The notes beneath the pieces were generated by a model, which was not told the origin of the DNA, ran no database searches, and was given only the letters and a program-made list of their open reading frames with translations. A program made the position numbers and the translations under genes. A stretch of DNA of 8,135 nt from JAKPQD01 sp029572965 (GTDB lineage Bacteria > Bacteroidota > Bacteroidia > Bacteroidales > DTGW01): positions 1-8,135 of the forward strand of contig DAOSPF010000107.1 of NCBI GenBank assembly GCA_035374585.1. Reading direction: 5' to 3'. This document shows, piece by piece, positions 4,925 to 8,135 of the stretch (position 1 is the stretch's first letter; each line of letters begins with the position of its first letter).

Positions 4925-5797
4925 ATGGCACGTTATATACAAGCTAAGACAATACTTTCGACAGTAAAACATAAACCAGACCCTTATTTCGGGCTTAGTT
5001 ACAATATGAACCTCTATCGAGGGTGCCAACATGGCTGTATATACTGCGATTCGCGCAGCAAATGTTACCAGCTGGGCGAACTTTCAGATATAAGGGTCAA
5101 AGAAAATGCCATTAATATGCTCGAATGTGAGTTGCGGAGCAAAAGAACCATTGGTACCATTGGCTTTGGCTCGATGAACGATTGTTATATGCCTGTAGAA
5201 AAGGAATATCAGCTTACCCGTAAAGCGCTGGAAGTCATCAAACGTTATCACTATCCTATTCATATTATTACTAAAAGCAACCTGGTAGTCAGGGATATTG
5301 ATTTACTCAGGGAAATAAACAAGGTGTATGCTGCCGTGTCTTTTACCATTACATCTGAAGATGACAATCTTTGCAAAACTATTGAACCATGCGCCCCTAC
5401 AACATCCGAACGCTTTGAAGCTATGAGCAAACTGTCATCCGAAGGTATTTACTGTGGAGTTACCCTAATGCCAGTACTTCCATTTATCAATGACACGGTC
5501 GAAAACGTCGTTTCTATTGTTGAGAAAGCCAAAGCCGCAGGGGCAAAATATATTCTGGCAGTCTTTGGGCTTACTTTGCGTGAAGGAAACCGCGAATACT
5601 TCTACGACGCTTTGGATAAGCTTTTCCCTGGCATCAGGGCCCGCTATGAAAAAGTGTTTGGGATGCAATATAACTGTTCATCGCCCAATTCATCTGAACT
5701 ATACAAAACATTTAACCGCTTGTGCAATGAAGCCGGCATCGCAACAAAAATGGAATTTTACAAACCGGCTCAGATTGTAGAACTTAAACTTTTTTAA
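4925..5797 (+). CDS. Radical SAM protein, spore-photoproduct-lyase-like family (COG1533 type)
   Basis: This 290-residue protein has the 4Fe-4S motif C34-x3-C38-x2-C41 in the context NLYRGCQHGCIYCDSRSK. RGCxHGCxYC is the signature of the SPL-like radical SAM family. The last Cys is followed by DSR rather than the YAR common in the family. I associate the CDSR form with a branch frequent in Firmicutes. Further conserved stretches are GFGSMNDCYMPVEKEY (about 82-97), HIITKSNLV (114-122), AAVSFTITSEDD, GVTLMPVLPFIND and the C-terminal region with FPGIRARYEKVFG. The family cleaves SAM to a 5'-deoxyadenosyl radical. True SPL repairs UV dimers, but most members have unknown substrates, so repair should not be assumed. 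It starts 11 bp after the membrane-protein gene and ends 2 bp before the DUF3795 gene. Confidence 0.9.
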   Translation: MARYIQAKTILSTVKHKPDPYFGLSYNMNLYRGCQHGCIYCDSRSKCYQLGELSDIRVKENAINMLECELRSKRTIGTIGFGSMNDCYMPVEKEYQLTRKALEVIKRYHYPIHIITKSNLVVRDIDLLREINKVYAAVSFTITSEDDNLCKTIEPCAPTTSERFEAMSKLSSEGIYCGVTLMPVLPFINDTVENVVSIVEKAKAAGAKYILAVFGLTLREGNREYFYDALDKLFPGIRARYEKVFGMQYNCSSPNSSELYKTFNRLCNEAGIATKMEFYKPAQIVELKLF

Positions 5798-5799
5798 TC

Positions 5800-6150
5800 A
5801 TGGAAAATATAAAAAACGACACAAAACTGATTGCTTACTGTGGATTATATTGCGGCGCCTGCCGTTTGTATATATCAGGCAAATGCCCCGGCTGTGCAGA
5901 CAATGCCAAAGCTACCTGGTGCAAAATCCGTTCTTGCTGCATCGAAAACAACTACCAAAGTTGCGCCGACTGCAAGCAGTTTGCCAACCCTATGGATTGT
6001 AAGAAATTCAACAACTTTATCTCAAAAGTTTTTGGGCTTATCTTTCGCTCCGACCGTGCAGCTTGCATTGCCAAAATCAAACAAGACGGCCCGACTGCTT
6101 TTGCTGCATTTATGAGTAGTAATGGCTGGCAAAGTATTAAAAGAAAGTAG
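5800..6150 (+). CDS. DUF3795 Cys-rich protein
   Basis: This 116-residue protein has twelve cysteines. The N-terminal YCGLYCGACRLY (13-24) is the DUF3795 signature. It is followed by GKCPGC (27-32), WCKIRSCC (40-47), CADC (55-58), C67 and C89. The spacing suggests bound zinc or iron-sulfur clusters. Function is unknown in the family. The ATG lies only 2 bp after the stop of the radical SAM gene, so the two are almost certainly co-expressed. A role as a metal-cluster partner or electron carrier for the radical SAM enzyme is an attractive inference, not something the sequence proves. Confidence 0.85.
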   Translation: MENIKNDTKLIAYCGLYCGACRLYISGKCPGCADNAKATWCKIRSCCIENNYQSCADCKQFANPMDCKKFNNFISKVFGLIFRSDRAACIAKIKQDGPTAFAAFMSSNGWQSIKRK

Positions 6151-6299
6151 AAACAAGCTTTATAAAAAACGCTTTGACCTGGTTCGTGGTAGTTTGTTGA
6201 TAATGCACTTTGGTAACATTTTGCTAAGTTGTATTGTAAACAGGTTTTGGCCGCAAGTATTGCACATCAGGGCTTGGTGAGGTTTGCTCTTTTTGAGCT

Positions 6300-6344
6300 G
6301 GTTACAAAGTTTTGCGTTTTCAGAAAACGCAAAGCTTTGTAACC
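6300..6344. repeat. 45-nt long hairpin in the convergent intergenic region
   Basis: A 21-base arm (6300-6320, beginning GGTTACAAAG) pairs with 6324-6344 (ending CTTTGTAACC) around a CAG loop. There is one T-G pair and no other mismatch. No T-run follows on either strand, so it is not a standard terminator. It lies 149 bp after the DUF3795 stop and 80 bp from the kinase stop. A shorter stem GCTC-TTTTT-GAGC (6286-6298) abuts it. A repeat element, an RNA-stabilising structure or a protein-binding site are possible. The flanking 6151-6299 holds no gene I can support. Confidence 0.7.
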
Positions 6345-6424
6345 CCGCCATTTTGCTGCCTACATAGGTAAACTATACAAAAACAATCTTTTTCGTTCCA
6401 AATTGAAGAAAATCAGAAAAAAAA

Positions 6425-7948
6425 TTACCTGACAGGCAGGGGAAGGCTGATTTTGAAGTTTGTCCCAGCTTCAGGTTCACTATATACATTAATAAAACCA
6501 TTATGCAAATCGATAAATTCTTTGCATAAGATGAGCCCCAGACCGGTACCTTTTTCATTATTAGTGCCAGGGATAGATATTTTTTGGTCAATTTTAAATA
6601 AGTTTTGCAATGTTGAGGGCTTCATTCCCTTACCCATATCTGACACAACTATTTTTGTCATTTCTTTGTCACTTTCACTATAAATGAGTACTTCCGAATG
6701 AGGGTATGAATATTTGATTGAGTTGCTAACTATATTTCGGATAACAGTCTTTAAAAGGTTTACATCGGCAAAAACAACCTCATTGCCGGGAATACGGTTT
6801 AGCACTTTGACATTTTTACTAAAAGCCTGTCCTTCAATAATTTTAATACCTTGTTCCACAATTTGATAAAGGTTGTGATAGTTGGGTTCAAATTTTATTT
6901 GGCCTGTTTGCGAGCGCGACCATTGCAAAAGGTTTTCAAGCAATTCATAAGCATTACGGCTCGACTCGTTAATAAGCTTGCTCATTTCAATCATTTGCTG
7001 TACGTCAATCTCATCAGAATTATACATAATCTCCGATATGCCTAAAAGCGCATTGAAAGGGTTTCTCAGGTCGTGTGCAATGATAGAAAAAAACTTGTCT
7101 TTTGTGGCATTTAGCTCAATCAGGCTTTGTTCGGCATTCTTTCGGACTGTGATGTCTCTGATGACGGCAACAATGCTATTAAGGTTTTCTTTTATCTCAT
7201 AATCAAGCAAAACGCTCCTTGCTTCAAACCATAGCACCTTTCCCCTGTGTTCAATAGGAAATTCTGCAATTTGTATGGAATTGCTTTTTATCGTCCTTTC
7301 AATTAAATCTCTAAGTATAGTATGCAAATCAACAGGCAGGACATTGAATATATTGCTTGATTTTGCCTGAAGAAGTATTTTGTATGCTTCTAATTTTTCA
7401 TTGGTAATGGCATCTATCAAAAAACCATCTTCAGCAAGCACCAGAATCAGTTCAGGAAGGGCTTTGGTAAGCGTATCAAGATATTGCTGGCTTTTTCTGA
7501 GTTTCTCTTCATATTCTTTTTGAAGCGAAATATCAATCTTTATCGCCGCAAAATGCGAAATTTCGTTATTATCATTAATAATGGGAGTAATAAACTGTTG
7601 TTCCCAATACAAAGAGCCATCTTTTCTGCGGTTTTTAAAAGCATCTTTCCAAGTTTTACCAGAAGAAATAGTATGCCACATGGCCTTATAATATTCGTCT
7701 GGGTGGTATCCGGATTTGAACACCCTGGTATGCATACCAATGGCTTCTTCGGCTGTGTATCCGGTGATTTTAGTAAATATTGGGTTTACATATTCAATAA
7801 CTCCCTGCTTATTTGTAATAACAATAGATGCAGGACTATTTTCAACAACACTGTTCAGGCTGCGGTTAACCAACTTAAGGTGTGCATTTTCTAAGCGAAG
7901 TGTTTCCAACTCCCTTCTTAAGTCTGATATTTCTTTATTCTCAGCCAT
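6425..7948 (-). CDS. Soluble PAS-PAS sensor histidine kinase
   Basis: This 507-residue protein has a short coiled coil (about 3-35). A first PAS/PAC domain (about 32-150) shows NSVVENSPASIVITNKQG, FTKITGYTAEEAIG and NRRKDGSLYWE. A second, more divergent PAS follows (about 153-275). The HisKA domain has FFSIIAHDLRNPF with the phospho-acceptor H292. The ATPase domain has N409 in the N-box, D437-x-G439-x-G441 and the GTGLGL lid (467-472). All catalytic boxes are intact. There is no membrane segment, so it senses an internal signal (redox, small ligand or light cannot be told apart). No response regulator is adjacent, making it an orphan kinase here. The ATG at 7948 is supported by a promoter just upstream. 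Confidence 0.92.
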   Translation of the reverse strand: MAENKEISDLRRELETLRLENAHLKLVNRSLNSVVENSPASIVITNKQGVIEYVNPIFTKITGYTAEEAIGMHTRVFKSGYHPDEYYKAMWHTISSGKTWKDAFKNRRKDGSLYWEQQFITPIINDNNEISHFAAIKIDISLQKEYEEKLRKSQQYLDTLTKALPELILVLAEDGFLIDAITNEKLEAYKILLQAKSSNIFNVLPVDLHTILRDLIERTIKSNSIQIAEFPIEHRGKVLWFEARSVLLDYEIKENLNSIVAVIRDITVRKNAEQSLIELNATKDKFFSIIAHDLRNPFNALLGISEIMYNSDEIDVQQMIEMSKLINESSRNAYELLENLLQWSRSQTGQIKFEPNYHNLYQIVEQGIKIIEGQAFSKNVKVLNRIPGNEVVFADVNLLKTVIRNIVSNSIKYSYPHSEVLIYSESDKEMTKIVVSDMGKGMKPSTLQNLFKIDQKISIPGTNNEKGTGLGLILCKEFIDLHNGFINVYSEPEAGTNFKISLPLPVR

Positions 7949-7967
7949 TTGTTACTTTTTAGCTTAT

Positions 7968-7999
7968 TAAAGTTATAAAAAACTAATAAGTATAACAAA
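7968..7999 (-). promoter_or_regulatory. Promoter of the histidine kinase gene
   Basis: On the minus strand, TTTG (7999-7996) is followed after 20 bp by TAACTTTA (7975-7968), one mismatch from TAnnTTTG. The -7 element lies 19 bp before the ATG at 7948, so the leader would be short. Spacing is identical to the promoters of the XRE and lipoprotein genes. Confidence 0.5.
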
Positions 8000-8023
8000 T
8001 GATATAAAGGTTAGTTCTTTGAT

Positions 8024-8053
8024 AAAGAAAAAAGCCAGGCAAAACCTGGCTTT
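8024..8053 (-). terminator. Rho-independent terminator after tRNA-His
   Basis: On the minus strand, AAAGCCAGG (8053-8045) pairs perfectly with CCTGGCTTT (8039-8031) around a 5-nt TTTTG loop. A T-rich tract follows (8033-8028, then C and TTT). It lies 3 bp beyond the tRNA 3' end and should end the tRNA transcript before the kinase promoter. Confidence 0.85.
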
Positions 8054-8056
8054 AGG

Positions 8057-8131
8057 GGTGGAAGATGGGACTCGAACCCACGACCAATGGAACCACAATC
8101 CACTACTCTAACCAACTGAGCTACATCCACC
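8057..8131 (-). tRNA. tRNA-His (anticodon GTG)
   Basis: The minus strand folds into a full cloverleaf. The acceptor stem is GTGGATG with CTTCCAC, carrying one T-T mismatch at pair 6:67. The D-stem is GCTC/GAGT. The anticodon stem is GTGGA/TCCAT with loop TTGTGGT, and the anticodon GTG is at 8096-8094. The T-arm is GTGGG-TTCGAGT-CCCAT. The His identity pair is present: an extra G at -1 (8131) opposite discriminator C73 (8057). The gene is followed by CCC rather than CCA, so CCA is added after transcription. The promoter lies beyond the window edge; 4 bp remain upstream. Confidence 0.95.
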
Positions 8132-8135
8132 ATTT

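Noticed and set aside
4925..5797. Assigning the radical SAM gene as a true spore photoproduct lyase (splB)
   Set aside because: Only the family-level motif supports it. Bacteroidota do not sporulate, the protein is shorter than typical spore photoproduct lyases, and the CDSR form is found in uncharacterised members.
6300..6344. The long hairpin as an intrinsic terminator or integron attC site
   Set aside because: There is no T-run on either strand. The ends (GGTTACAAAG/CTTTGTAACC) do not fit the attC core forms GTTRRRY and RYYYAAC, and there is no integrase or cassette array.
6160..6351. A 63-codon minus-strand ORF in the convergent gap
   Set aside because: Part of it translates the 45-nt hairpin, the composition is unlike the neighbouring proteins, there is no recognisable domain, and no promoter or good start context is visible. 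Treated as noncoding.
1..8135. CRISPR arrays, insertion sequences with transposase, rRNA genes or a replication origin
   Set aside because: No regularly spaced direct repeats, transposase motifs, rRNA-like sequence or DnaA-box clusters were found.

Overview
The window looks like chromosomal DNA from a Bacteroidota species, broadly Flavobacterium- or Chitinophaga-like. The DNA is AT-rich. Start codons are preceded by A-rich stretches without Shine-Dalgarno sequences. Three promoters fit the Bacteroidota form (TTTG or TTG, about 20 bp, then TAnnTTTG or one mismatch). A lipoprotein carries a Ser-Lys-Asp-Glu export signal after its lipobox Cys, and the tRNA does not encode CCA. Genus cannot be fixed from this sequence.

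Left part (1-1064). The last codons of a rightward gene end at 54 and are followed by a terminator. Facing it is a leftward three-gene operon: a short XRE-type regulator, a small antitoxin-like protein without a visible DNA-binding domain, and a ParE/RelE-type toxin. The last two genes overlap by one base, and a good promoter lies just upstream of the XRE gene.

Intergenic island (1065-1569). This holds a pair of inverted REP-like hairpins about 150 bp apart, the apparent frameshifted remains of a lipoprotein leader, and a strong leftward terminator for the next gene.

Middle (1570-2704). A leftward 322-aa lipoprotein gene, probably surface exposed, and a rightward YafY/WYL-type regulator diverge from a shared 166-bp promoter region.

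Central locus (2705-6150). The WYL regulator is followed by a rightward cluster: a GyrI-like effector-binding protein, a four-helix membrane protein, a radical SAM protein of the spore-photoproduct-lyase-like family (COG1533 type), and a Cys-rich DUF3795 protein. The last three are separated by 11 and 2 bp. A TGACA-N6-TGTCA inverted repeat lies before the GyrI-like gene and is a reasonable operator candidate. The parts are known families, but the joint function is not known to me. A ligand-, drug- or damage-responsive module is an inference. This is the best candidate in the window for an undescribed system.

Right part (6151-8135). A 45-nt, 21-bp hairpin sits in the convergent gap. Then come a leftward soluble PAS-PAS histidine kinase with no partner response regulator in view, and a leftward tRNA-His(GTG) with its own terminator.
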